This document shows, one piece after another, positions 53,929 through 64,000 of a stretch of DNA of 64,000 nucleotides (position 1 is its first letter; each line of letters starts with the position of its first letter). Made by a program: the position numbers and the translations under genes. The stretch comes from Areca catechu (lineage: Eukaryota > Streptophyta > Magnoliopsida > Arecales > Arecaceae): assembly GCA_021397845.1 (NCBI GenBank), contig CM038053.1, positions 142,924,541-142,988,540 of the forward strand, read 5' to 3'. The notes below the pieces were generated by a model. The model was given only the letters and a program-made list of their open reading frames with translations, had not been told where the DNA came from and searched no databases.

Positions 53929-56215
53929 AATTCTCCCGGGGCGGGAGGAACTTGACCCTATCAAGTAAGAGTCATCTCAGCTCTTATATTGCTCAAGAAT
54001 GTCTAGGTTGAGGCACTGTAAATCCTCACAGGTGATCCACGAGTCCTCAGATTCTGGCCGACCTTGCCATCGGACCAAATACCGTTGATAGCCTTTGTTC
54101 TAGGTACTAATGGCTTGATCATCAAGGATGCGCTCAATCCTTTCCTCACTTATAGGCCAATTTGTAGATAGACACTCTGGGATGGGTTCACTCTCAAGGG
54201 ATGGGATAGGTCCAAAGGGCTCGCTAGGTATCGCTGCTGGCTCCCGGTACTCCATAAGGTCTGAAATATTGAAGGTTGAACAATACCTAACTCGGGTGGC
54301 AAGTCGAGCACATAGGCATTGGATCCAACTCCATTTATTATTTTGAAAGGTCCAGCTCCGTGAGCATGTAGTTTCTTTACATTCCCTGGAGGGAACTGCT
54401 CAGGCCTGAGCCTGATCATTACATAATCTCCGGTAGAAAACTCTTTAGCTCTTTTTTGGAAATTAGCCAACTTTTTATAGAGTTCATTACTTATGTTTAT
54501 CTTTTGACTAATTTCCTTATGCAAATCACTAACATGCTATGCAAACAACTCAACAGATTCAGAAGTTGGTCATGCAAGGGCAAGGAGATCAGATCAAGAG
54601 GTTTATTGGGTTTGTAACTATAAACAACCTCAAATGGACTTTTTCTTATGGACCTATTAACAGAACTGTTGTAAGCAAATTCGGCTCGAGGTAAGAGAAG
54701 GTCCTAGTTCCCAGTATTTTAACCTACGAGGCATCTAAGTAGATTTTCTAAGCTTCGATTCACTACCTCAGTTTGGCCATCAGTCTGAGGGTGGTAGGCT
54801 GTAGAAACCTTAAGTTTGGTTCCTAATAAGTGCCAAAGGATCTTCCATAAGTAACTGGTGAAACGGACATTCCTATCGGATACTATGGTTTTACGAAGGC
54901 CATGTAACCTAACCACATGATCAAGAAAAAGTTAGGCTACTTTGGATGCATCAAAAGTTTAAGAGCAAGGTATGAAATGGGCCATTTGTAAAACCTATTG
55001 ACCACTACACAGATGGAGTCATGTTTTCTTAGGGTCTTAGGTAGGCCTAACACAAAGTCCATGATAAGGTCCTGCCAAGGATGATCTGGTATGGGTAAAG
55101 GAGTATATAAATCAGTGTTTTGCTTCTACTGCTTTGCAACAGTATAAGTTCGACATCTAGACACTATGTGAGCAACATCCCATTTTAGACTAAGCTAAAA
55201 GAACTGGTCCTCTACAGCTAAGATAGTTTTGTATCCACCAAAGTGACCAGCAAGGCCTCCTGCATGGGTTTCCCAGATTAAGAATTCTCTAAGTGAAGTC
55301 CTAGGAATACATAGTCTATTATTTTTAAATAGGTAACTATCTTGGAGGGTGTATTCACTATGGGTACTAGAGGTCCTTGGGCAAGGGATTGGAAGATTTC
55401 ACTGAAGTCTGGACATGTCCATATTCTCCTTTCAATCGATCGAATCCAATGACTTTAGTGCAGACAGTATTCAAAAGCAAGGCACATCGACTAAGGGCAT
55501 TTGCTACCTTGTTCTCAGTTCTAGCCTGATGTTTCAGTATAAAGATATAAGCTTGTATAAACTCTACCCATTTGGCATACCTGGGGTTTAACTTTTTTTG
55601 AGAGTTTAGGAATCGGAGTGCTTCATGGTCAGAGCAAAGGACAAACTCCTGGGGTAGTAGATAATGTCTCCAGTATCTAAGGGCTTGTACTACCACATAA
55701 AATGCCTTATCATAGGTTGAGTATTTATGCTTAGCCTCATTAAGTTTTCACTAAAGAAGGCTACTAGATGATTTTCTTGGCTCAGAACTCCTTCTATGCC
55801 TACTCCTGATGCATCACAAGCTATTTCAAAGACTTTGGAAAAATAGAGTAACCTCAAGATTGGTGCTTGTATCATCTTATTCTTAATTTCAAAGAAGGCT
55901 CTATCAGCTACTTTAGTCCACTCAAAACTGCCCTTCCTAATAAGTCAGTTATGGGTGCCATAATGGTGCTAAATCTCCTGATAAATCTCCTATAGAAAGT
56001 TGCTAGACCATGGAAACTATGTACTTCATGGACACTAGTGGGTACTGGCCACTCTACTATGGATCCAACCTTTTCAGGATCAGCTGATACTCCATTAGGG
56101 GTCACCACAAATCCTAGGAAGATGACTCTATGGGTCATGAAATCACACTTCTTTAAGTTAGCATAGAGACTCTCCTTCCTAAGGGTCTAGCAAATTTGTC
56201 TTATGTGATCCAAGT
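53929..56215 (-). pseudogene. pol: Chromovirus RT end, RNase H, integrase and chromodomain, element E
   Basis: From high to low coordinate: RT end with VIFLGFVVTPNGVSADPEKV and HSFHGLATFYRRFI (55908-56138). RNase H: FEIACDASGVGIEGVLSQ, LCSDHEALRFLNSQKKLN, RTENKVANALSR (55400-55875). Integrase: HAGGLAGHFGGYKT near 55250, then IVSDRNVRFTSYLW and HPQTDGQTEVVNRSLENL (54719-54916), then HKEISQKINISNELYKKL and NAYVLDLPPELG. A chromodomain-like block sits next to the LTR at 53929. Many stops and frameshifts. The upper end is cut at 56215 by element F. Over 55870-56215 it is very similar to element A at 295-640, so A and E are one family. Confidence 0.87.
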
Positions 56216-57743
56216 TGATGGGGGACAAAAATGAAATGATGGATAAAGAGTTTAAGCAAGCTAACTAGCAAGCAAACTTGAGCAATTAATTATCAAATAA
56301 ATAGGCTAAATTAATCCAAGAAATGAATTTTCATAAGGAGACTAGTTGATCTAACTTACAATACCTGCAATGTAGATCAAGTTCAAAATAAAGATTAAGA
56401 TCTTCATGGCAAGGAAACCATCACTACTAGGGCAAGTTAACATTCAAATGATTAGATCTAATGAAGCTTAGGAAGAATTTTCCTACCAACAATGATGGCT
56501 AAGTATTTGATGGAAGAAGAAGCTCTCAACACTCATGGATTTGAGGACTAGAAGGCAAGATTAACACTCCCTACTTTGAGACTTACCTTAGCCTTGATCC
56601 ATGGTGTGGAGACCTTCATCCTCTACTTAGAGACCTAAGAGAACCTACAAATAAACTTGGGATTAGTCATGGAAGAAGAATTGGGGTTGGAATGGAAATA
56701 AGGAAAAGGGAAGAAGAATTGGGGTTGGAATGGAAATAAGGAAAAGGGAAGAAGAAGAAAGTGGCCGGCGACCTTGGTGCTTGAAACTTAAGCTTGGACC
56801 TTGGTGCTTGAAACTTAAGCTTGGACCAAACTATGGGGCATCCCACTCTTCACTCCTTGTAATGGCACTCTTCTCTCTCAAACATAAACTTAAGAACTCT
56901 CACTCTTTTCTTGGATAAGGATCTACACACTCAAATTAACAAGAACACTCTCACTCCAAACAAGAATACAAGAGAACTGGAACACGAGATAAATAGCCCT
57001 TTCATTAATCATCATAGCATAGAATGAATACAATGAGAGCCTACGGGCCCTATTTATAGGCTCCAATGCTAGGAATTTAGTCCAAGGGTGGAGAGGTAGG
57101 GATAAGGATGGCTTATTTCGCTCCAACAATTTTTAGGTAGGTGGTTTCAACTAAAAATAAATTATTAGTAGAAAGTTACAACCACTTTGACATGTGGCAT
57201 CTAGAAGATCCTAATGTGGCTTCTAGATGCTAATGTGGAGGCTTAGGTGTCATAAGTTGTGGCATCCTACATGTCAAATATTACTGGGGTAGTGGAAAGA
57301 ATCTTTATGTTCCCCATAAAACTCTTGATATAGTGTAATTCCTTCTCCCCCAAGGTTGTTTGATGAGTTGTTCCCCCATGTGCTTCAAATCTTGGCGTGA
57401 ATTGGGCTTGGGCTTGATCTTGAAGAGGCTTGAATGGTTGGTTTTGGACTTGAAGAGGATGCCCTCCATCATGCTTTGGGCTTGAGCTGAATGGGCTTCT
57501 TCCATGTGTTGGCTTATGAGCCAAATCATGCTTCAAAAAAATTTGGCTTATGAACATGCTTCAAGAAAATTAATGGGTTTCTTCCATGTGTTGGCTTATG
57601 AACCAAATCATGCTTCAAGAAAATTTGACTTATGAACATGTTTCAAGAAAATTTGTAACTTGCTTCAAAAACTTTATTGACTATACTGCACAAACAAAGT
57701 GAGTTAATCAAAGTATATATTCTTATTATGGGTGTCTCCATCA
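56216..57743 (-). repeat. 3' LTR of element F
   Basis: 1528 bp. It includes a local duplication around 56675-56760 (GAAGAATTGGGGTTGGAATG twice) and another at 56765-56825 (GACCTTGGTGCTTGAAACTT twice). No coding sequence. Confidence 0.83.
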
Positions 57744-58330
57744 GTTCTCCCGGGGTGGAAAGAGCTCGACTCTGTCGAGTAGGAATTCATCTAGCTTTGG
57801 TGATACTCTAAGAGGTCATGGTCGATTCTTTGTAAGTCCTCTCGAGTGATCCATGAATCTTTGGAATCAGGTCATCCTTGCTAGTGAACCAAGTAGTATT
57901 GATAGTCTTTGTTTTGAGTAGTGACAATCTTGTCATCTAAGATTTGCTCAATCCTATCTTGCCACTTTAGTAATATGGCTGGTGGACACTCAACGGTTGG
58001 TTCACTCTCAAAAGTTAAATCAGGCTATTACTCACTAGGTATCATTGTTGGTTCCTTCTACTTTACTAGATCTGAAATGTTGAAAGTGGAACTGATCCCA
58101 AAGTTGGATGGTATATCTAGCACATATTAGGTCCAATTTTTTTTACTATTTTGAAAAGGACCTACACCACGGGCATGTAATCATTTTGAGCCTAATTAAG
58201 ACATAGTCTCCTTCTTGAAATTTTTTGGCTTTTTTTACAAAATTAAGCCATATGCTTGTTAATTTCATTGCTTAAAATTTGTTTTACTAATCACGCTATG
58301 CATATGACTCTTGTAATCATGGATACTTAT
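57744..58330 (-). pseudogene. pol: Integrase tail and chromodomain remnant, element F
   Basis: Minus-strand remnants next to the 3' LTR correspond to the conserved pol end (GRVELFPPRE-type), a decayed chromodomain (around 57790-58000) and the integrase C-terminus (about 58130-58300). Similar in position to B, D and E. Heavily broken. Confidence 0.65.
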
Positions 58331-58970
58331 GCATGGGACACCAAATGACAAGAAACAAATGCAAATGATACTAAATGGTAAAAGACAAACAAAAACAAAA
58401 CAAGCTTAAATGGACTTTATTATCTATGGACTAAACTTTATTGTTGGTCTAGAAAACAAGGTTCCTAATTTTCAATATTCCCTAAATGGCTTTGAAGACT
58501 CTAGAACAGAACTTCAGGTAGGTGGCAGTGAATCTTAATTTGGCTCCCAACATATGCCAAAGAGTCTTAATAAAGTAACTATTGAATATCAGTGGGACTA
58601 GATCAATGATAAGGTAGATGTCCTGGCCGGATGGAATAGAAGAGTGAATGAAACGTAATGGTGGATCGGGATGGTAGATGTTCAGAAATGCGGAATCAGG
58701 GATAGAAAAATTGTTAGGGAAACTATTTTGCAGGATTTTCAAAGGCTCTACAGCTTCTTGGTGCTAATCCATAGGGTTTTGTTCTTTGACGGTCAATACC
58801 CCAATATGTGATCCTTCATCGATCTCTAGATCTAAACTTTCAACATCAATTAATTCCGGATCTTCTATGTTATCCTCAGATTGATCTCTATGGTTTTGTC
58901 CTTGGATTTCATTTTGATCATCTTCGTTGTTGATTTCTTTAGGCTGGATAATTATTTTATCTTCAAGTAA
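58331..58970 (-). pseudogene. Integrase-core remnant and linker segment, element F
   Basis: Open 58482-58742 on the minus strand: LQNSFPNNFSIPDSAFLNIY, resembling the unidentified segment of B and D. FIKTLWHMLGAKLRF, an integrase-core remnant, follows. Above it lies an acidic, Asp/Glu/Gln-rich stretch (58800-58970). This places the deletion junction in the same part of integrase as in B and D. Confidence 0.55.
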
Positions 58971-60250
58971 TTATTCTTGATCATATTCATCCATAAGGTT
59001 AGACCCAGCTTCATAAACTTCTTCCTTAAGTTCTTCAACGGGTTTAGGATTTTCTCTTTCTAAACCTTCATTTGGACAAGATTTTGATTCTATTTCATCT
59101 TTTAATTCTTCAATTGGTTCAGGAGATCTTTCTTCTAAATTCTCGGTGGACTCAGCCTCTTCTTCTTCATATTCATCAATTAGACTTGGTTCAGCTTTAT
59201 ATATTTCCACTTTAGGCTCTTCAATGGGTTCAATGATTTCTTCCTTACTAATTATTGGGATGATAGGAGTTGGCTTGCTTGAAGGAATTTGGTTAGAATT
59301 TGGCCTATATCCATATGTATAATTCCTATTGGACTTAGGTTGATTGATTAAGAGTTCCTTCTTATATGTATCAAATTCCCTAGAAATTTGATAAGCATCT
59401 TCTAGATAGTGAATTTTCCCTTGAAATAATTCCCACTGGATGTCTTTACATAGACCAGCTCAAAATCTAGATATGATCATTGCTTCAGATTTGACTGTAC
59501 TACATCTCCCGATGTACTCATTGAATTTGGTAATATAATCAGATACAGTTATATCATCTTGTCTTAATTTGTACCATTAGTCTAAAAGTTTTTACTCATA
59601 ATATTTACCTAGGTACTTTTCCCTCAGTTTACTCTTCATTTCTTTCCAAGTATTTATTTTATCTCCACTATAATAACTTTTTTGCTCAACTTCTTTCCAA
59701 TATGCTTTAGAATGTCAGACTAACTTTGATTTGGCAAATTGACACTTTCTTACTTTCGACATTTCATCAAATTCAAAGTATTGATCTATTTTCTCTTCCC
59801 AATCAACATACAATTCAGGATCTAAATTTTCATTAAAAGTGGGTGCATAGGCTCGATTGCTCGTAAAGACTCTCTCCTCCTAATCTATAAGTCTTGGTAG
59901 GGGTATCTAAGATAATACTCAGGGGTGAGATCATGACATTGGGCTCTTGGACCAAGGGGAGGTGGACTACATGATTCAGGCTCAGCATGGATCCTATGGG
60001 CTTCTTCTATGAAGTCATGGTGAAGTCATCTTGGATTGTATTCAGGAGTGAATTCATGATGATGGACTCTTGGACCTCGAGGAATTGACTTAAGTGACTC
60101 AGGTTCAGTGGGAGTCATTGGGGTCTCTTCAAGTGTCCCAACATGGTCCTTCACTTAACCTAATTCCTTTCTCATTTGCTCTAATTACCCATTTATGGCA
60201 TCAAACCTTTTAGTCAGGGTTCTCATAAAGAATTCAAGATTAGGATCCAT
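58971..60250 (-). pseudogene. gag: Chromovirus gag, element F
   Basis: ATG at 60250 (MDPNLEFFMRTLTKRFDAING). Gag core around 59400-59850: ENLDPELYVDWEEKIDQYFE, KCQFAKSKLV, SKLREKYLGKYYE, DYITKFNEYIGRCST, AGLCKDIQWELFQGK. No zinc knuckle is visible. The tail is a long acidic region with duplicated EEVYEAGSNLMDEY / VEIYKAEPSLIDEY blocks (58971-59210). Several stops. Confidence 0.78.
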
Positions 60251-61935
60251 GGATAAAACAGACTGAGTGTGGGACTATTGGTATGGAGCTTCAAAACAAG
60301 CAGTACAAATCTAGATTCTAGGGCTCCTAGACCTAGAAGTTCAAACACAGGACTTAACTAGGTACTACTTAAGAATGTAATTATCCTGTCCACTGGCCAG
60401 GTAAGAGGTGGAGCTGTGGAAGGCACTCCTTGCTTTTGCGAGGTCCTAATTAAAAATTGCAAGTCTGCTTAAGGAGTTTACCATTGGACCTCTAGCCTTA
60501 GACAACAATTTCAAGAAATAAGTACAAACTTAAATAATACTTTGTCTTATCTTGCACTTGAACCCGACTTGTGGGTGTCCCTAGTTTTAGATTCCTACTC
60601 GATTTCAATTATGGCTTAGGTCAATGAAAATGTGGGTGATTGTTTTGGGCCAAGGAAAGGTAATGACCTCATTCCCTTATGTTATGATTGATTGCCCTTA
60701 AAATGATTTTAAAATGGATGAACAAACAATCAACTAGCTAACAAGATATGTAGACTAGCACAAACATATGAGTCAAACCTGAATTTTAAAGTTTCAAAAA
60801 TTTAAAATTTAAATTGAAAATTGTAGATCTAAAAATCTTGATTTCAAAACTCAAATTTTAAATTTTAAATTTTGAGATTTAGTTTGAAAATTCATTTTTG
60901 GAAGCACAAGTTGTTGTAAGAAAAATTTCAGCCACTAACAACTTCTAACTAGCTAGTCTTAAAATTCGAAATTAAAATTTTAAAATTTCAAAAAAAATTA
61001 AAATTTGAATTTGAATTGTTAAATATCTCAGTAAAGATTCTAGATTCTAGGTTTTAAATTTTAGTTCCCAAAATTTGGTTAAGAAATTCGTTTTAAAAGC
61101 TTGTTGTAAAAGTTGTAACAAGAAATTTTCAACAGGGAACAACTTTCAACTAACTAATTTTAAAATTCAAAATTAAAGTTTTTAAAATTTTTAAAAATTT
61201 AAAATTTAAATTTAAATTATTAGATCTCTAAGTTAAGGCTTCAGATTCTAAAATTTGAATTTTAATTTTCAGTTTTTGGTTAGGAAATTCAAATTTGAAA
61301 GCTTGTTGTAGAAGTAGTTACAAGAAGCTTCTAGCCAACAAACCCATAACCATCTAACATCCAAAATTTGAAATTAAATTAAAAGAAATTCCAGAATTCA
61401 AATTTTAATGAGTGGAGATCTCATATCCAAATCTAAAATTTAGAGGAAAATTTTTTTGAATTTTTATAAAATTTAATGGAACAACTAAATGGAGGGAAAC
61501 TAGAATTGAAACAAGCTATGAACTAGTTAAGCAGCAGCTTAAAGTGACGAAAATCAAACTAAGAATTTGTAGAAAATATTTTTTAAAAATTTTAGATCTT
61601 AGATCCTAACATTTTAAAGTACAACAAAAAAAAAATTTAATTTTTTTTCTTTTGAAAAAATACTAAAATTCATGGAAAACTTGGGTTGGTGCTAGTATAG
61701 AAATTTCAGCAATCAACAAACCTCCAATTGACTCGATTCAAAATTCGAAATTTAAATTTTAAAATCTCAAAAAAATTAAAATTTCAATTGAAACTTTCAT
61801 ATCTTGGAGTTAATATTCTAGATCATAAATTTTAAAATTTAAATCTTAAATTTTTTAGCTTTGAATCTCGGACTTGAAGGCAAGCAACACACAAAGGGAA
61901 CAAAATTTCAGCAACTTGACCTTGTAGAACCTTAA
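60251..61935 (-). other. Untranslated leader of element F
   Basis: 1.7-kb leader without ORF. The shared leader module lies at 60395-60510; the remainder is mostly the AT-rich repeat listed next. Confidence 0.7.
60780..61870. repeat. AT-rich repeats of about 200 bp in the F leader
   Basis: Blocks of the form AAAATTCGAAATTAAAATTTT recur at about 60961, 61161, 61358 and 61738. Each is followed by a (T)AGAT-TCTAGATTCTA-like block and AAGCTTGTTGTA(A/G)AAG in the better units. Spacing is about 200 bp, with decay and a probable missing unit before 61738. Confidence 0.65.
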
Positions 61936-61947
61936 GCTCTGATACCA
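61936..61947 (-). other. Primer binding site of element F
   Basis: Plus-strand GCTCTGATACCA, initiator tRNA-Met type in the minus orientation, six bases from the 5' LTR fragment. Confidence 0.88.
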
Positions 61948-61953
61948 AAATAT

Positions 61954-62132
61954 TGATGGGGGATGAAAATGAAATGATAAATAGAGAGTTTAAGCAAGCT
62001 AACTAGCAAGCAAACTTGAGAAATTAATTATCAAATAAATGGGCCAAATTAATCCAAGAAATGAATTTTCATAAAAAAACTAGTTGATCTAAGTTACGAT
62101 GCCCGCAATGTAGATCAAGTTCAAAATAAAGA
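61954..62132 (-). repeat. 5' LTR fragment of element F
   Basis: Matches the first ~180 bp of 56216-57743 (TGATGGGGGATGAAAATG) and stops abruptly after AAATAAAGAT. Confidence 0.85.
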
Positions 62133-62535
62133 TGCGGACACCTGGTGAAGTGGCAGAGAAAGGGTCGACTTTGACCAAGGTGGACCCATCTTGGGGTGCC
62201 ACCTGGCGAAGAAGCAGGAGTGCCTGGATCGACCTTGGCAAGGTGGACCCATCTTGGGGTGCCACCTGGCGAGGGAGTAGAGGTCACCAGCTTCGGCCGA
62301 GGTGGACACCTCCTCGACGGACACCTGGTGAAGTGGCAGAGGAAGGCTCGACTTCGACCAAGGTGGACCCATCTTGGGGTGCTACCTGGCGAAGGAGCAG
62401 GAGCGCCTCGTCCCGGGTGAGGGCGATCGTGAGTCGAGCCACCCGGGGGAAACTTCGAAAGAAAAAATCCACGTGGCACTGCTGGCATCCAGCCAGATCT
62501 GACATACACTCCATGTCATCGATGTTGCCATATCA
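62133..62535 (-). repeat. Tat-like LTR fragment with ~61-bp subunits
   Basis: GC-rich and opposite in orientation to the main Tat element. CACCTGG anchors at 62139, 62200, 62263, 62322 and 62383 (here TACCTGG) are 61, 63, 59 and 61 bp apart. Subunits share GACCAAGGTGGACCCATC, related to the subunits of the 186-bp array. The upper end ...GTTGCCATATCA at 62535 resembles a Tat LTR start (read on minus: TGATATGGCAAC). The lower end is a break at the F LTR. Confidence 0.75.
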
Positions 62536-63618
62536 GTAAAAATCTTCAAAATTTTGATTTTCAAATTCAGTTCCATTATCACTTCGAATACAAACAATAG
62601 AAGTACCTTTTTTTTTAAAACCTTTTTATAAAACTTTGTGAAAGCAGAAAAGGATTCATCTTTATGTGCTAAAAAAAAAATCCAAGTAAATCGAGAGAAA
62701 TCATCAACTATTACTAATATATATCTCTTGCCTCCTAGCCTAGTGATCCGAGTTGGTCCAAAGAGATCCATATGGAATAGTTCTAGTGGCCTAGAAGTTG
62801 AAACAATTCCTTTTGATTTAAAAGAGGTTCTTGTTTGTTTTCCAAATTGACAAGCATCACAAATTTTATTTTTTTCAAATCTAAATTTTGGTAAATCTTT
62901 AACTAAATTCTTTTTACACAATTTAAGATGTAAATACATGTTTGCATGACCTAATCTATGATGCCATAACCAAGTAGTCTCATTAATTATGGCATTCATT
63001 GCAACTAGGCATTCACCATCTTGGATGGGTAAATTATCAATATCAACAAGGTAGATATTGCCATGCCTATTTCTAATGAATTTCACTCCATTATCATCAA
63101 GACTAGATACCATGCAAAGAGATGATTCAAAAATTACTTTAAAATCTTTTTCATAAAACTGACTAATACTAAGCAAATTATGCTTAATTCCTCTCCTAAT
63201 AATACATTGTCAATAAAAGTGGATGGAAAAATGTATACTTTATCGATACCAATGATTTTGTCTTTACCATTATCTTCCAAAGTTACATTCCTTCTATTCA
63301 AAGCTTCAAGAGAGGTGAATTGCTTCATATCTCCCATCATGTGTTTTGAGCAACCACTGTCAAGATACCATAATCTCTTTTTCTCCTTGGTTGCAAGACA
63401 CACCTGCAAAATAGATCAAGTTTTTGCTTTAAGTATCCAAGCCATCTTGGATCCTTTAGGGTTTGTAGTTATGGTTCCTTTTGGAACCCAAACTTTTCTA
63501 TAATCATTTACTTTTCTAAGATTCCATTGATAAGCTTTATACCCAAATTTTCTACAAATAAAGCAAGTAACATTAGATGATGCTGGAATAAAGAAATTCT
63601 TGAAAAAATTTTAGTTCT
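62536..63618 (-). pseudogene. pol: SIRE-like Ty1/copia gag end, protease and integrase fragment (element H)
   Basis: Third copia element. Minus strand: zinc knuckle remnant CFICRKFGYKAYQW (His to Tyr and last Cys to Trp), RKVWVPKGT, then protease RLWYLDSGCSKHMMGD with an intact DSG triad near 63355. The pre-integrase zinc site follows (WHHRLGHAN, CDACQFGKQTR), then ELFHMDLFGP with the first catalytic Asp, FSRFTWIFFLAHKDE, and the second Asp region (SDNGTEFENQNF) at 62540-62590. There it is cut by the Tat-like LTR. It is close in sequence to the same region of Copia-1. The other side is cut at 63618 by another LTR. Confidence 0.87.
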
Positions 63619-64000
63619 TGGTGTAGGCACCAGAATCCGACAGAGGCTCCTCAACCCTCTGTGGATGTCCAATTAGGGTTCCAATTTTTCATGTCCTGTA
63701 ATAAAGCTTCAAGCCTAAGCATGGTATTTTTTAGTCATGAATTTAGTCTCAATTATTTTTGTTTAGTCATGTACATTGACCAATTTGGTCAAGTTGTGTC
63801 TCATATTGAGTCCAGTCCTGTATTGAGTCCAGTCCGAGTCTGGGTCCAAGCCAGAGTGGTCTTTGAGTTCAGCTCAACTACTATCGGGCCAAGCCTTGAA
63901 GGTCAACATTTCAACCCTAGGGCACCACTTCACCATCCCATGTGGTGCCACTTCACCATCCCATGTGGCACCACCTCATCTTGCCAAATGGAGGCACATC
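63619..64000 (+). repeat. Start of a plus-strand LTR related to element C
   Basis: Begins TGGTGTAGGCACCAGA, like the C LTR (TGGTGCGGGCACCAGA), and interrupts element H. It contains tandem GAGTCCAGTCC-type blocks (63809-63850) and a duplicated CACCACTTCACCATCCCATGT-like block at 63922-63970. It continues beyond the window. No coding sequence. Confidence 0.65.

Larger units (their letters stand above)
56216..62132 (-). mobile_element. Gag-only chromovirus derivative F, 5' LTR truncated
   Basis: Minus-strand element inserted in pol of E. The 3' LTR is 56216-57743 (TGATGGGGGAC...CCATCA), the interior 57744-61953, and the 5' LTR is only its first 179 bp (61954-62132). The interior keeps a nearly full Gag and the integrase tail but no protease, RT or RNase H. 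The upper end is fused to a Tat-like LTR fragment, so no target duplication can be checked. Confidence 0.84.

Overview
The window is a block of plant repetitive DNA built almost entirely from LTR retrotransposons inserted into one another. I found no host gene, rRNA, tRNA gene or CRISPR array. Three things point to an angiosperm: Ty1/copia elements of SIRE/Maximus type with an extra env-position ORF; Ty3/gypsy chromoviruses with a C-terminal chromodomain-like segment; and a GC-rich Tat/Retand-type Ty3/gypsy element with two RNase H domains and a spliced antisense ORF. I cannot name the species.

Layout. Element A is a minus-strand chromovirus whose parts lie at 288-1890 (protease, RT), 3550-4307 and 10382-11050 (gag), 11051-12195 (leader, primer binding site) and its LTR from 12199. 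It is broken by a plus-strand LTR end (1-287), by collapsed element C (1891-3544, 5-bp target duplication ATCTT) and by deleted chromovirus B (4308-10376). The LTR from 12199 resumes at 52755-53928 and runs straight into the pol 3' end of a second, related chromovirus E (53929-56215), so A and E share one LTR.

That shared LTR holds the main nest. Element D (12456-52754, pol-deleted chromovirus) sits in the A/E LTR. The SIRE-like element Copia-1 (14106-48147, target duplication CATAA) sits in D's 3' LTR. The Tat element (21042-43874, AAGTC) sits in Copia-1's integrase. Copia-2 (31077-41032, AACAG) sits in the Tat antisense gene. Counting A/E, this is five nested layers; the inner three are confirmed by exact target duplications and by split reading frames that rejoin. 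To the right lie deleted chromovirus F (56216-62132), a fragment of a Tat-like LTR (62133-62535), a third SIRE-like copia fragment (62536-63618) and the start of another LTR (63619-64000).

The most unusual sequence is the ~1.2-kb untranslated leader of Copia-2 (37425-38595). It holds four stem-loops that share an invariant 19-nt loop while their stems differ in sequence but stay self-complementary. Several further perfect hairpins lie in the same leader, as does a ~115-bp module also found in the leaders of the unrelated Ty3/gypsy elements A, B, D and F. Other notable points: B and D (and probably F) carry the same pol deletion and a conserved unidentified segment in its place; Copia-1 carries many copies of a near-palindromic 12-mer; the Tat LTRs contain a 186-bp higher-order repeat made of three ~62-bp subunits.

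All polyproteins carry stops or frameshifts. Most Tat and Copia-2 stops look like C-to-T or G-to-A transitions of Gln, Arg or Trp codons, the pattern expected from decay of methylated DNA. All identities come from reading motifs by eye. LTR identities, family names and RNA folds were not computed.
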